A stretch of 64,000 bases of DNA. Source: Streptomyces sp. NRRL S-646. GTDB lineage: Bacteria; Actinomycetota; Actinomycetes; Streptomycetales; Streptomycetaceae. The stretch covers positions 767,589 through 831,588 of the forward strand of contig NZ_JODC01000003.1 in NCBI RefSeq assembly GCF_000720765.1. Reading direction: 5' to 3'. The position numbers were made by a program, and so were the translations under genes. Shown here piece after piece: positions 44,280 to 52,489 of this stretch. The notes below the pieces were generated by a model, which was given only the letters and a program-made list of their open reading frames with translations, had not been told where the DNA came from and ran no database searches. Numbering within the stretch: the first letter of the stretch is position 1; every line of letters begins with the position of its first letter.

Positions 44280-44328
44280 GTGAGTGCTTACTCACTCTAG
44301 TAGGAGGAGGGGTGAGTGAGTACTCACC
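44280..44328. promoter_or_regulatory. Twin TetR operators
   Basis: GTGAGT-GCTT-ACTCAC at 44280-44295 and GGTGAGT-GAGT-ACTCACC at 44311-44328. Centres are 32 bases apart, close to three helical turns, so two dimers could sit on one DNA face. The TTGACG at 44269-44274 may be the -35 of the plus-strand gene. Confidence 0.75.
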
Positions 44329-44354
44329 CACCATCTACGAGCATGGGAGCACCC

Positions 44355-44987
44355 ATGAAACTCACCGTTTTCGGCGCCACCGGCGGCATAGGCCGGGAAG
44401 TCGTCCGCCAGGCCCTGGACGCTGGGCACGAGGTCACTGCGGTCGTACGGGATCCCGCGCGGCTGTCCGTGACGGGCGACCGCCTGGAGGTGTTCCGGGA
44501 CGACCTGTCCGCCCCTGAGGCCGTGCGCCCCGCGGTGGCCGGCCGGGACGTGGTCCTGTCGGGGCTCGGTGCGCGCAGCCGCAAGGAGGCGGGGGTCGCG
44601 GCCCGGCTCACGCGCACCGTGTTGGGCGCCATGGAGGCGGAGGGGGTGCGGCGGCTGCTTGTGGTGAGCGCGGCGCCGGTCGGCCCGCCGCCCGAGGAGG
44701 ACGGGCCGTTCGACCGCACGACGCGCGGCATCGTCTCGGCGCTGCTCAAGGACGTCTACGCCGATCTGAGCGCCATGGAGGCCGAGTTGGCCGGCAGCAC
44801 CACGGACTGGACGGTCGTACGGCCGCCGCGGCTGCAGAACAAGCCGGTCACGGGCGCGTACCGGTCGGTGGTCGGCGGCTTCCCGGCGAAGGGGCGCTTC
44901 ATCGGGCGCGCGGATGTGGCGCACGCGATGCTGGCCATGGTCGGCGATCCGGGGACGGTGAAGCAGGGGGTGGGCGTGGCGTACTGA
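44355..44987 (+). CDS. NAD(P)-binding (NmrA/SDR-type) protein
   Basis: 210 residues; ATG 44355 after GGGAGCACCC (an ATG four codons upstream is possible). Rossmann motif VFGATGGIGREVV at the N-terminus; later RLLVVSAAPVG and TDWTVVRPPRL, as in atypical SDR reductases or quinone/flavin reductase-like proteins. No Tyr-x-x-x-Lys pair is seen, so it may be a sensor or an atypical reductase. Regulated by the divergent TetR. Substrate unknown. Confidence 0.83.
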   Translation: MKLTVFGATGGIGREVVRQALDAGHEVTAVVRDPARLSVTGDRLEVFRDDLSAPEAVRPAVAGRDVVLSGLGARSRKEAGVAARLTRTVLGAMEAEGVRRLLVVSAAPVGPPPEEDGPFDRTTRGIVSALLKDVYADLSAMEAELAGSTTDWTVVRPPRLQNKPVTGAYRSVVGGFPAKGRFIGRADVAHAMLAMVGDPGTVKQGVGVAY

Positions 44988-45028
44988 GGCGGCCTGTACG
45001 GGCCGCCCGCAGTTCCCTGCGCGGGTCC

Positions 45029-46084
45029 CTAAAGGCTGACCCCGACCGTCACCGGTTCGTTGACCAGCGTGATCCCGAAGGACTCGTGGACTCCGGCGAC
45101 GACCTCGCGGGCGAGTGCGAGTAGGTCTTCCGTGGTGGCCTCGCCCCGGTTGGTGAGGGCGAGGGTGTGCTTGGTGGAGATGCGGGCGGGGCCGGTGCCG
45201 TAGCCCTTGGTGAAGCCCGCCTTGTCGATCAGCCAGGCCGCGGAGGTCTTGGTGTGGCCCTCCCCTGCCGGGTAGGCGGGGGGCTCCACGCCGTCGCCGA
45301 GCCGTTCCTGCACGCGCGCGTGGAACGCGGCGAACTGGGCGTCGGTGAGGATCGGGTTGGTGAAGAAGGAACCGGCCGACCAGGTGTCGTGGTCCTCGGG
45401 GTCCAGGACCATGCCCTTGCCGGAGCGCAGCTTGAGGACGGTCTCGCGGGCGGCTGCGAGTGGGACGCGGTCGCCGGGCTCTACGCCGAGGGCGCGGGCC
45501 GTCTCCGCGTACTTGACGGGGCCGGAGAGGCCGTTCGCGTCCTCCAGTTCGAAGCGGACGCGCAGGACGACGTAGCGCTCGGGGTCGGCCTTGAAGCGGC
45601 TGTGGCGGTACGAGAAGGCGCAGTCGGCGTTCGGGACGGTGACCGTTTCGCGGGTGTGGCGGTCGTAGGCGACCACCTCGGTGATGGTCGAGGAGACCTC
45701 CTGGCCGTACGCGCCCACGTTCTGGATGGGGGTCGCGCCGGCCGAGCCGGGGATGCCGGCCAGGCACTCGATGCCGGCGAGTCCGGCCTCGACGGTGCGG
45801 GCGACGGCGTCGGTCCACACCTCGCCGGCGGCGAGCTCCAGGCGGGTGCCGTCCAGGTCGAAGCCCTTGGTGGCGATGACGAGGGCGGTGCCGGCGAAGC
45901 CCTTGTCGCCGATGACCAGGTTCGAGCCGCCGCCGATCAGCAGGAGCGGGGTGCCGGTGTCGTCGGCCTCGCGGACGGCTGAGATCACCTCGGCGTCGGT
46001 GGTGGCGGTGATCAGGCGGGTCGCGGGGCCGCCCAGCCGGAAGGTGGTCAGCGGGGCGAGGGGGGCGTCGTGTCGTTCCTGCAC
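45029..46084 (-). CDS. murB: UDP-N-acetylmuramate dehydrogenase
   Basis: 351 residues. Reduces UDP-GlcNAc-enolpyruvate to UDP-MurNAc with NADPH and FAD in peptidoglycan synthesis. LLLIGGGSNLVIGDKGF binds FAD; GIPGSAGATPIQNVGAYGQE; CAFSYRHSRFK; FFTNPILTD loop with the Ser-type proton donor region (GSFFTNP). Upstream is 520 bases of repeats. Confidence 0.95.
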   Translation of the reverse strand: MQERHDAPLAPLTTFRLGGPATRLITATTDAEVISAVREADDTGTPLLLIGGGSNLVIGDKGFAGTALVIATKGFDLDGTRLELAAGEVWTDAVARTVEAGLAGIECLAGIPGSAGATPIQNVGAYGQEVSSTITEVVAYDRHTRETVTVPNADCAFSYRHSRFKADPERYVVLRVRFELEDANGLSGPVKYAETARALGVEPGDRVPLAAARETVLKLRSGKGMVLDPEDHDTWSAGSFFTNPILTDAQFAAFHARVQERLGDGVEPPAYPAGEGHTKTSAAWLIDKAGFTKGYGTGPARISTKHTLALTNRGEATTEDLLALAREVVAGVHESFGITLVNEPVTVGVSL

Positions 46085-46120
46085 GGGCTCAAGGGTACGA
46101 GACGGGTGAGTGGGGGCTCG

Positions 46121-46270
46121 GGTGCGGATGCCTGCGGCGCCTGTGCGGCTTCAGTGGGCTCGGGTGCGGATGCCTGCGGCGCCTGTGCGGCTTCGGTGGG
46201 GGTGCGGATGCCTGTGGCGCCTGTGCGGCTTCGGTGGGGGTGCGGGTAGCGCCTGCGGTGCGGTGGGTGG
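46121..46270. repeat. Imperfect tandem repeat upstream of murB
   Basis: Three near-identical units of 42, 38 and 38 bases, each starting GGTGCGGATGCCTG and containing GCGCCTGTGCGGCTTC, then a decayed fourth. They begin 36 bases upstream of the murB start and would be inside its leader. Confidence 0.75.
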
Positions 46271-46273
46271 GTC

Positions 46274-46378
46274 GGGGACGTGGCGGGGGTGTCCGTCCTC
46301 GGTCGGGCGGTGCTGCTGGTTTTGCAGAACTCGGGGCTGACGCCCGCCGCTGCGGGCGGACACCCCCGCCACGTCCCC
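46274..46378. repeat. Long perfect inverted repeat, dispersed-repeat type
   Basis: Perfect 22-base arms at 46274-46295 and 46357-46378 (the left arm begins GGGGACGTGGCGGGGG) around 61 bases. The following 46379-46560 resembles repetitive intergenic sequence that I recall from other Streptomyces genomes. No open frame of note inside; could be a MITE-like or REP-like element. Together with 46121-46270 it fills the murB-exporter gap. Confidence 0.6.
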
Positions 46379-46562
46379 TTTCCGCCGTACGCGACTGCGG
46401 GTGCGTACCTCTCCTCTTTCCGACCCAGCCTGCGGGCCGCGGTGCTCGCATAGCTGCGGGCAGTCGTGTCGCTGGGGCGGCACGGGTGGGCGCAGCGGCA
46501 ACCCGCCGGCGCGGGGTGAGCGAAGTTACCCCCGCCCCGGTTCGGCACCCGGGTGCACCCAA

Positions 46563-46590
46563 ATGGCCCCGCCCTTTCGGACGGGGCCAT
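46563..46590 (-). terminator. Terminator after the DHA2 exporter gene
   Basis: ATGGCCCCG/CGGGGCCAT stem 15 bases after the stop, followed by TTTGGG in RNA sense. Confidence 0.75.
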
Positions 46591-46604
46591 GGGCGTTGCG
46601 GGGG

Positions 46605-48047
46605 TCAGCCTGCGACCGGCTCCAGCGTGGGAGTCACGTCGTCCTTCGACGTCGACGGCGCTGTCCGCAGGGCGCCCCGCCTCGGGATCAGCAGTGCCGC
46701 CCCCGCGGCGACCGCGACGACCACCGAGCCCGTCACCAGCGCGGGCTTGAGGCCGTCGACGAAGGCCTGTCCGGACTCGTAGCCGCCCTGCGCCGAGAAG
46801 ATCGACGACATGATCGCGATGCCGAGCGCGCCGCCCACCTCACGCAGCGCGTTGTTGGCGCCGGAGGCGATGCCCTGCTCCTTGAGACCGACGCTGGACA
46901 TCACCAGGTTGGCGGCCGGGGCGAAGTACAGCCCCATGCCGATGCCGCTGATGATCAGGGCGGGCAGCTGGGCGGCGTAGGAGACGCCGGGCGCCACCAC
47001 GGAGGCCATCCAGCCGAGGCCGACGGCCTGCAGGAAGAGGCCGGTGGCGACGACGGGGCGGCCGCCGATGCGGTCGGACAGGATGCCGGCGATCGGTGCG
47101 GCGATCATCGGCATGCCGGTCCAGGGCAGCATGCGCAGGCCCGCCTCGGTGGGCGAGTAGCCGAGGACGCCCTGCATGAACTGGCTGAGCAGGAAGATCG
47201 AGCCGAACATCCCGAGGAACATCAGCAGGCTCGCGGCGTTGATGCCGGAGAAAGCACGGGAGCGGAACAGCCGCATCGGCAGCATGGGGTTCTTGGCTCG
47301 CAGGCTGTAGCCGACGAATCCGATGAGGAGTGCGGTTCCGGCGAACAGGCCGGTCAGGACCAGGGAAGCGGTCCAGCCGTCGGCGGGGCCGCGGACCAGG
47401 CCGTAGACGATCCCGAAGAGGCCGCCGCTGGCGAGCAGGGTGCCGGGGACGTCGAGCGGGGCGCCGGTGCCGTACGACTCGGCGAGGCGCAGGCGGGCCA
47501 GCGGGAGCAGGGCGAGGCCCAGCGGGACGTTCAGCCAGAAGATCCAGTGCCAGGAGACGTGCTCGGTGAGGCTGCCGCCGATCAGCGGGCCGGAGGCCAC
47601 GGCGAGGCCGTTGACGGCACCCCAGATGCCGTAGGCCATCCCGCGCTTGGCGGCGGGTACGGCGGCCGTGAGGAGGGTGAGGGTCAAAGGCATCATGATC
47701 GCGGCGCCTACGCCCTGGACCGCACGGGCGGCGATCAGGGAGTTGATGCCGGTCGCCATGGCCGCGGCCGCGGAGGCGCCGGTGAAGACCGTGAGGCCGA
47801 CGAGGAAGAGCCGGCGGCGACCGAAGCGGTCACCGAGTGCCGCGCCGAACATCAGGAGGACTGCGAAGGTGAGGGTGTAGGCGCTGACAGTCCATTCCAG
47901 GTCCCCCAGGGCTCCGCCCAGGTCCTTGCGGATGGAGGGCAGGGCGGTGGTGACCACGAGGTTGTCGAGGGCCGCCATGAATCCGGCGACGCTGGTGATG
48001 ACGAGGGCCCAGACGGCTCCCCCGCGACGTGCAGTCTGCTGTGACAT
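46605..48047 (-). CDS. MFS drug exporter, DHA2 (EmrB/QacA-like) family
   Basis: 480 residues with 14 predicted membrane helices. GAALGDRFGRRRLFLVG is the MFS loop 2-3 signature and RAVQGVGAAIMMPLTL the DHA2 motif. Proton-coupled efflux of lipophilic compounds is inferred. ATG preceded by GGGGGAGCG. A GTTAGT-N8-ACTAAC operator lies 43 bases upstream and is also found at the next gene, tetR. Confidence 0.9.
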   Translation of the reverse strand: MSQQTARRGGAVWALVITSVAGFMAALDNLVVTTALPSIRKDLGGALGDLEWTVSAYTLTFAVLLMFGAALGDRFGRRRLFLVGLTVFTGASAAAAMATGINSLIAARAVQGVGAAIMMPLTLTLLTAAVPAAKRGMAYGIWGAVNGLAVASGPLIGGSLTEHVSWHWIFWLNVPLGLALLPLARLRLAESYGTGAPLDVPGTLLASGGLFGIVYGLVRGPADGWTASLVLTGLFAGTALLIGFVGYSLRAKNPMLPMRLFRSRAFSGINAASLLMFLGMFGSIFLLSQFMQGVLGYSPTEAGLRMLPWTGMPMIAAPIAGILSDRIGGRPVVATGLFLQAVGLGWMASVVAPGVSYAAQLPALIISGIGMGLYFAPAANLVMSSVGLKEQGIASGANNALREVGGALGIAIMSSIFSAQGGYESGQAFVDGLKPALVTGSVVVAVAAGAALLIPRRGALRTAPSTSKDDVTPTLEPVAG

Positions 48048-48090
48048 CGCTCCCCCAGAGGGTGATCAGTCGCTTCGGTGGCTCTGTTTG

Positions 48091-48110
48091 GTTAGTTATT
48101 GATGACTAAC
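48091..48110. promoter_or_regulatory. TetR operator upstream of the exporter
   Basis: GTTAGT-TATTGATG-ACTAAC, 20 bases, same arms and spacing as the site at 48750-48769 in front of the tetR gene. Confidence 0.75.
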
Positions 48111-48171
48111 TTCGGCGGGCATGAAAAGGCGGTTGCGGCGCCTTCCCCGTGGACTGCCTGGAACACGTGGG

Positions 48172-48741
48172 CTACTTCTCCAGACGGCCTTCCAGCCGTG
48201 CCTCTGGATACAGCCCCTCCCAGACTCGATGCTCGGGAGGAAAACCCATGGCCACCAGGCAGTTGATGAGCATCCCGTACGCCATGAACGTCGTCGTCCC
48301 GTCGATGTCGGCACCCAGCGGCAGATGGACCGTGTCCCACAGCCCCATCCACCCGTTGCGCACCGCCTCGCCGAGCTCGCGGTCGCCCGCCTGCTCGGCG
48401 GCGGCCACACTGACGTACATCTGCATCTGCATCAGCAGCCGCTCGGGCTGCTCCGCGATGACCTTGGTGTACGCGTTCGCCATGGCGCGCAGGGCCTCTT
48501 CACCCTCCAGCCCCTTGGCGGCCTCCTCGAAGGTGCGGATGGTGTCCTCCATGCACCGCTGCGCCACCGCGAGGAAGAGTGCCTTCTTGCCCGGGAAGAG
48601 CCGGAAGAGATACGGCTGCGAGACGCCGACCCGCTTGGCGATCGCCTCGGTGGAGGTGCCGTAGTAGCCGCCGCGGGCGAACTCCGTGGTCGCCGCACGA
48701 ATGACGCTCTCGCGCCTCTCTTCTGCGCTCATCCTGGCCAT
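48172..48741 (-). CDS. TetR-family regulator of the DHA2 exporter
   Basis: 189 residues. HTH STEAIAKRVGVSQPYLFRLF. Upstream of and co-oriented with the exporter, each with its own copy of the operator, so it should control itself and the exporter. The start MARMSAEERRESVIRAA lies 6 bases beyond a -10 box (TAACTT), so the transcript is probably leaderless or nearly so. Confidence 0.88.
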   Translation of the reverse strand: MARMSAEERRESVIRAATTEFARGGYYGTSTEAIAKRVGVSQPYLFRLFPGKKALFLAVAQRCMEDTIRTFEEAAKGLEGEEALRAMANAYTKVIAEQPERLLMQMQMYVSVAAAEQAGDRELGEAVRNGWMGLWDTVHLPLGADIDGTTTFMAYGMLINCLVAMGFPPEHRVWEGLYPEARLEGRLEK

Positions 48742-48747
48742 GCGAGT

Positions 48748-48777
48748 AAGTTAGTACTCAATCACTAACTACGTCAA
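48748..48777 (-). promoter_or_regulatory. tetR promoter overlapped by its operator
   Basis: Minus strand TTGACG, 18-base spacer, TAACTT. The palindrome GTTAGT-ACTCAATC-ACTAAC (48750-48769, plus-strand reading) covers the spacer and -10 box: simple autorepression. Confidence 0.72.
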
Positions 48778-48829
48778 GGGGTGCGGGCGACAGGCCTCCC
48801 GGGGCCGGCGGACACGGCACAATCGCCTC

Positions 48830-49321
48830 GTGGATCAGGGAATCGCGGCCCTGTTGCAGATACGGGCCCAGGCCGGAATCGACCATGCCCAGTGGCGCAG
48901 ACAGGCCCGGCGCGACGCCTGCAGCGCCTTCCTCGCGCCCGCGCACGAGGCGGGCAACGCGCTGAAACAGGCCGCCCGAGCGCTGATCGGTGACGTCGAT
49001 GCCACCGAGGCGGACCGTCGGCTCCTGGCCGCCCACGACAGCCTGACGGCGGCGCATGCGGCCTGGGCCGCGCTCGCCGTCGAAGGCCCCGAGGCGGTGG
49101 AACAGCCGGCCCACGGCGTCAAGACCGGGCTGCACTCGACGCGGACAACGCTGCTCGCGTGGCGCGACTCGGCGGAGAGTTCATTCGACCACAACGTGAA
49201 GTTCGTGGAACGGCACGCGGTCGAGGTGACCAAGGTCTCCGAACGGATCAGCGCCTTCACCGCTGCCGCCCGCGCCGCACTCGACGACACGACACCCGCC
49301 TTGGGCACCGACGGCGGCTGA
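48830..49321 (+). CDS. Hypothetical helical protein
   Basis: 163 residues, GTG start 48830 (DQGIAALLQIRAQAGIDHAQ). Almost entirely alpha-helical, Ala-rich and soluble; no signal peptide, no membrane helix, no family recognised. High third-position GC supports coding. No clear ribosome site; CACAAT 12 bases upstream could be a -10 box of a leaderless message. Divergent from tetR. Confidence 0.6.
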   Translation: MDQGIAALLQIRAQAGIDHAQWRRQARRDACSAFLAPAHEAGNALKQAARALIGDVDATEADRRLLAAHDSLTAAHAAWAALAVEGPEAVEQPAHGVKTGLHSTRTTLLAWRDSAESSFDHNVKFVERHAVEVTKVSERISAFTAAARAALDDTTPALGTDGG

Positions 49322-49381
49322 GACGTTGTAAGGGGCGCCCCGCAATGGAGAACGCCCCTTACACCACGTCAGTCGTGCCCC

Positions 49382-49810
49382 TCAGGCCAGGCGTACGACC
49401 GCTCGCGACATCCCCAGCACCTTCTGCCCGGCGCTGGTCGCCGTGAGGTCCACGCGGACCGTGTTGTCGTCGAGCTTGGCGGCCACCTTGGCGCTGACCT
49501 CGATGAGGGCGCCCTGGTCGTCGTTCGGGACGACGACGGGCTTGGTGAAGCGGACGCCGTACTCGACGACCGCGCCCGGGTCGCCGGTCCAGTCGGTGAC
49601 CACCCGGATCGCCTCGGCCATGGTGAACATGCCGTGTGCGATGACGTCCGGGAGGCCCACCTCCTTGGCGAACTTCTCGTTCCAGTGGATGGGGTTGAAG
49701 TCCCCGGAGGCGCCGGCGTACCGGACGAGCGTGGCGCGGGTCACGGGAAAGGTCCGGGCGGGCAGTTCGGTGCCGACCTCGACGTCGTCGTATGCGATCT
49801 TCGCCGTCAT
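49382..49810 (-). CDS. MaoC-family hydratase subunit (HadB-like)
   Basis: 142 residues from ATG 49810; a GTG four codons upstream overlaps the previous stop. Hot-dog hydratase with the catalytic pair in SGDFNPIHWNEKFAKEVGLP (Asp and His) and HGMFTMAEA. With its upstream partner it resembles HadA/HadB, the (3R)-hydroxyacyl-ACP dehydratase of mycobacterial type II fatty acid synthesis. In Streptomyces the acyl chain is not known. Confidence 0.85.
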   Translation of the reverse strand: MTAKIAYDDVEVGTELPARTFPVTRATLVRYAGASGDFNPIHWNEKFAKEVGLPDVIAHGMFTMAEAIRVVTDWTGDPGAVVEYGVRFTKPVVVPNDDQGALIEVSAKVAAKLDDNTVRVDLTATSAGQKVLGMSRAVVRLA

Positions 49811-49818
49811 GTTCTTGC

Positions 49819-50271
49819 TCACGCCTCCTCGGCCGCGCGCGCGACGAGCTTCGTCCAGGCGGTCACGACGTGCTCGCCTGCCTCGTCGTGGACCTCGCCG
49901 CGAATGTCCAGGATGTCGTTGCCCGCCATCGACTTGATCGCCTCGATGGTGGAGGTGACGGTGAGGCGGTCGCCGACGCGGACGGGGCGGACGTAGGAGA
50001 ACTTCTGGTCGCCGTGGACGACCCGGCTGTAGTCCAGGCCGAGCTGGGGGTCCTGGACGACCTGTCCGGCCGCCTTGAAGGTGATCGCGAAGACGAAGGT
50101 CGGCGGCGCGACGATGTCGGGGTGGCCGAGCGCCTTGGCGGCCTCCGGGTCCGTGTACGCGGGGTTGGGGTCCCCCACCGCCTCGGCGAACTCACGGATC
50201 TTCTCCCGGCCCACCTCGTAGGGCTCGGTGGGCGGGTAGCTCCGCCCCACGAAGGACTGGTCGAGCGCCAT
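49819..50271 (-). CDS. MaoC N-terminal-type hydratase subunit (HadA-like)
   Basis: 150 residues, ATG 50271 after GGAGGTGCCGGGCC-type sequence. N-terminal MaoC domain (FVGRSYPPTEPYEVGREKIR; PAYTDPEAAKALGHPDIVAPPTF) that lacks the catalytic loop and completes the HadB subunit as a heterodimer. Adjacent genes coupled. Preceded by a 7-base tandem repeat in its leader; upstream translation through that repeat is rejected. Confidence 0.85.
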   Translation of the reverse strand: MALDQSFVGRSYPPTEPYEVGREKIREFAEAVGDPNPAYTDPEAAKALGHPDIVAPPTFVFAITFKAAGQVVQDPQLGLDYSRVVHGDQKFSYVRPVRVGDRLTVTSTIEAIKSMAGNDILDIRGEVHDEAGEHVVTAWTKLVARAAEEA

Positions 50272-50296
50272 GGCCCGGCACCTCCTGTGTCTGCCT

Positions 50297-50338
50297 GCTG
50301 ACTGCTGACTACTGACTACTGACTGCTGACTGCTGATG
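50297..50338. repeat. Six copies of a 7-base repeat in the hadA-like leader
   Basis: CTGCTGA x2, CTACTGA x2, CTGCTGA x2 in plus-strand reading, 26 bases upstream of the gene start. The pattern is symmetric by unit type (AABBAA). Prone to slippage; possible effect on expression is an inference. Confidence 0.85.
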
Positions 50339-50468
50339 TCTGCGGATACCCGCCCGGGATATCTGCGTCGAGCGCCCTGTAGTCGGCCGGAACCGGCCGG
50401 TAACCGGGGCTGAAACGACACGAGGCCGCCCCCCGGTTAGTGGGGGCGGCCTCGCGTACGAGCCTGAT

Positions 50469-50633
50469 TTATCGCGTTTCGCGGTGCGCGGTGTGCGCGT
50501 TGCAACGCGGGCAGTGCTTCTTCATCTCAAGACGGTCCGGGTTGTTACGCCGGTTCTTCTTGGTGATGTAGTTCCGCTCCTTGCACTCCACGCAGGCCAG
50601 CGTGATCTTCGGGCGGACGTCGGTGGCAGCCAC
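50469..50633 (-). CDS. rpmG: 50S ribosomal protein L33 (zinc-binding form)
   Basis: 54 residues, GTG start ([20 protein letters not shown]) after AGGAGCACTCAC. Two CxxC pairs, CVEC and CPRC, mark the zinc-containing C+ form. Follows tRNA-Met and tRNA-Thr in the same direction and precedes the HadA-like gene. Confidence 0.97.
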   Translation of the reverse strand: MAATDVRPKITLACVECKERNYITKKNRRNNPDRLEMKKHCPRCNAHTAHRETR

Positions 50634-50722
50634 GTGAGTGCTCCTTGACGAACGGATAGGACGGTTTAACGCATAGAAGAGTAGCCGATCGAAGGACCGA
50701 CCCCACAATCGGCTACTGTCAG

Positions 50723-50795
50723 TAGCGGTGACCGGACTTGAACCGGTGACACAGCGATTATGAGCCGCTTGCTCTACCGACTGAGCTACACCGCT
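50723..50795 (-). tRNA. tRNA-Met (CAT anticodon, elongator)
   Basis: 73 bases. Acceptor AGCGGTG/CACCGCT, anticodon loop CTCATAA, T-loop GTTCAAGTC, discriminator A, no encoded CCA. A paired first position argues against an initiator. Confidence 0.95.
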
Positions 50796-50841
50796 GTGAT
50801 GCGATCCGTTCCCGCCTTGCGACGGGAACCTCACACACCAG

Positions 50842-50914
50842 AGCCCCAATACGGAATCGAACCGTAGACCTTCTCCTTACCATGGAGACGCTCTGCCGAC
50901 TGAGCTATTGGGGC
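50842..50914 (-). tRNA. tRNA-Thr (GGT anticodon)
   Basis: 73 bases. Acceptor GCCCCAA/TTGGGGC, anticodon loop ATGGTAA inside TCTCC/GGAGA, T-loop GTTCGATTC, discriminator T. First of the tRNA-Thr, tRNA-Met, rpmG unit. Confidence 0.95.
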
Positions 50915-51181
50915 GAGCGATGAAGACATTACACGCTCGGCCGCCGTTCACCCAAATCCGTTTCGCGGCCCCCGTCCCGGCCTGCTCCACAGGCGGTCCG
51001 GGCCCCTGCCCGGGCCCGTTTCCCGGCTCTCCCACGAGCAACTGAGGCCGCTCCGATACGGCGGACCACGCCGGTACGACTATTGCGCTCCTCCCCGACA
51101 CGAGCGGATCGCCACCCTAGGCTCGACTCACTCTGCGTGATCTTGCGTTCCCCTGCGCAGCCCCCGAGCCCCTGGAGTGCG

Positions 51182-52489
51182 ATGCCCGACAGCCAGCCGC
51201 AGCCACCCCACTCGTCGTCCTCCTCGTCGGGCTCGTCCTCCTCATCGGGCTCCTCGGGGTCTCCGGGTTCATCGGGACGAGTGGGCGATCCGGCCGCTCT
51301 GCTGCTGTGCGGGGCCCGGCTGACCGACGGACGGACCGTGGACGTACGGCTGAGCGGCGGGCGCATCGAGGCGGTCGGCACGGCCGGAAGCCTGGCTGCC
51401 GGCGGAGCGCGGGACTGCGGCATGCGCGTGGATCTCAGCGGCTATCTGCTGCTGCCCGCCCCGGCCGAACCGCACACGCACGGGGACACTGCACTGTCCG
51501 CCGAGGACGACGGACCGGCCTCGTACGAGCCCCAGGACGTCCAGCGCCGGGCCACCGAGGCGGCGCTGTTGCAGCTGGGGCACGGCGCGACCGCGCTGCG
51601 GGCGCACGTGCGCGTGGGCGACGTCCAGGGGCTGGGCGCGCTGGGCGCCGTACTCCAGGCGCGGCGTTCGCTGCGCGGGCTGACGGAACTGACGGCGGTG
51701 GCGATGCCTCGCATGCTGACCGGTGTGGCCGGGGCGGACGGGCTGGCGATGCTGCGGGACGCCCTGAAGATGGGCGCTTCCGTGGTGGGCGGCTGTCCGG
51801 ACCTGGATCCGGATCCGACCGGGTACGTGGAGGCGGTCCTCGAGGTCGCCTCCGAACACGGCTGCCCTGTCGACCTGCACACCGACGCCGCCGATCCGGC
51901 CCGCCTCGCCCGCATCGTCGCGATGGCAGGGGGGCTGCGTCCCGGGGTGACGCTCGGACCGTGCGGCGGCCTCGGCCGTCTGCCCGCCGAGACGGCGCGG
52001 CGCACCGCCGACCAGCTCGCGGCTGCCGGAGTGACGGTGGTGTGCCTGCCTCAGGGCGGCTGCGGCGGCACCGACCGGCGTGACACGGCTCCGGTACGGC
52101 TGCTGCGGGCGGCGGGCGTACGGCTGGCCGCGGGCAGCGGTGCCCTGCGCGACATGTCGAACCCGGTGGGACGCGGGGACCCCTTGGAGGCGGCCTATCT
52201 GCTGTCCTCCCGGTACGGGTTGCGGCCCGAGGACTCGTACGACGCGGTGAGTTCCTCGGCGCGGTCGGTCATGGGGTTGCCCGAGGTGCGTGTGGAGGCG
52301 GGTTTCCCGGCCGAGTTGCTGGCCCTGCGAGGCGATCGGCTGGCGGGGGCGTTGTCGTTGGCGTACAGCCGCATCGTGGTGCATCGGGGGCGGGTGGTGG
52401 CGCGGACGAGCGCGGTACGGGAGTACTGCAACTCGGCCGCGGCGGCGGAGCTGGGGTTGCCTCGGCAGGGGCGGGGCGAGTTGTCGTGA
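51182..52489 (+). CDS. Cytosine-deaminase-like amidohydrolase, probably catalytically dead
   Basis: 435 residues. A Ser/Gly-rich low-complexity stretch (residues 9-32) precedes an amidohydrolase barrel of the CodA/N-isopropylammelide type. The first metal pair is kept (PHTHGD) and so is the third His (DLHTDAADPA), but by alignment with E. coli CodA the catalytic Glu217 is Ala, the His246 segment reads LGPCGGLG, and the Asp313 metal ligand is Gly (GSGALRDMSNP). Three key positions are therefore missing. Possibly a regulatory or binding protein. ATG 51182 with GGAG nearby. Confidence 0.75.
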   Translation: MPDSQPQPPHSSSSSSGSSSSSGSSGSPGSSGRVGDPAALLLCGARLTDGRTVDVRLSGGRIEAVGTAGSLAAGGARDCGMRVDLSGYLLLPAPAEPHTHGDTALSAEDDGPASYEPQDVQRRATEAALLQLGHGATALRAHVRVGDVQGLGALGAVLQARRSLRGLTELTAVAMPRMLTGVAGADGLAMLRDALKMGASVVGGCPDLDPDPTGYVEAVLEVASEHGCPVDLHTDAADPARLARIVAMAGGLRPGVTLGPCGGLGRLPAETARRTADQLAAAGVTVVCLPQGGCGGTDRRDTAPVRLLRAAGVRLAAGSGALRDMSNPVGRGDPLEAAYLLSSRYGLRPEDSYDAVSSSARSVMGLPEVRVEAGFPAELLALRGDRLAGALSLAYSRIVVHRGRVVARTSAVREYCNSAAAAELGLPRQGRGELS

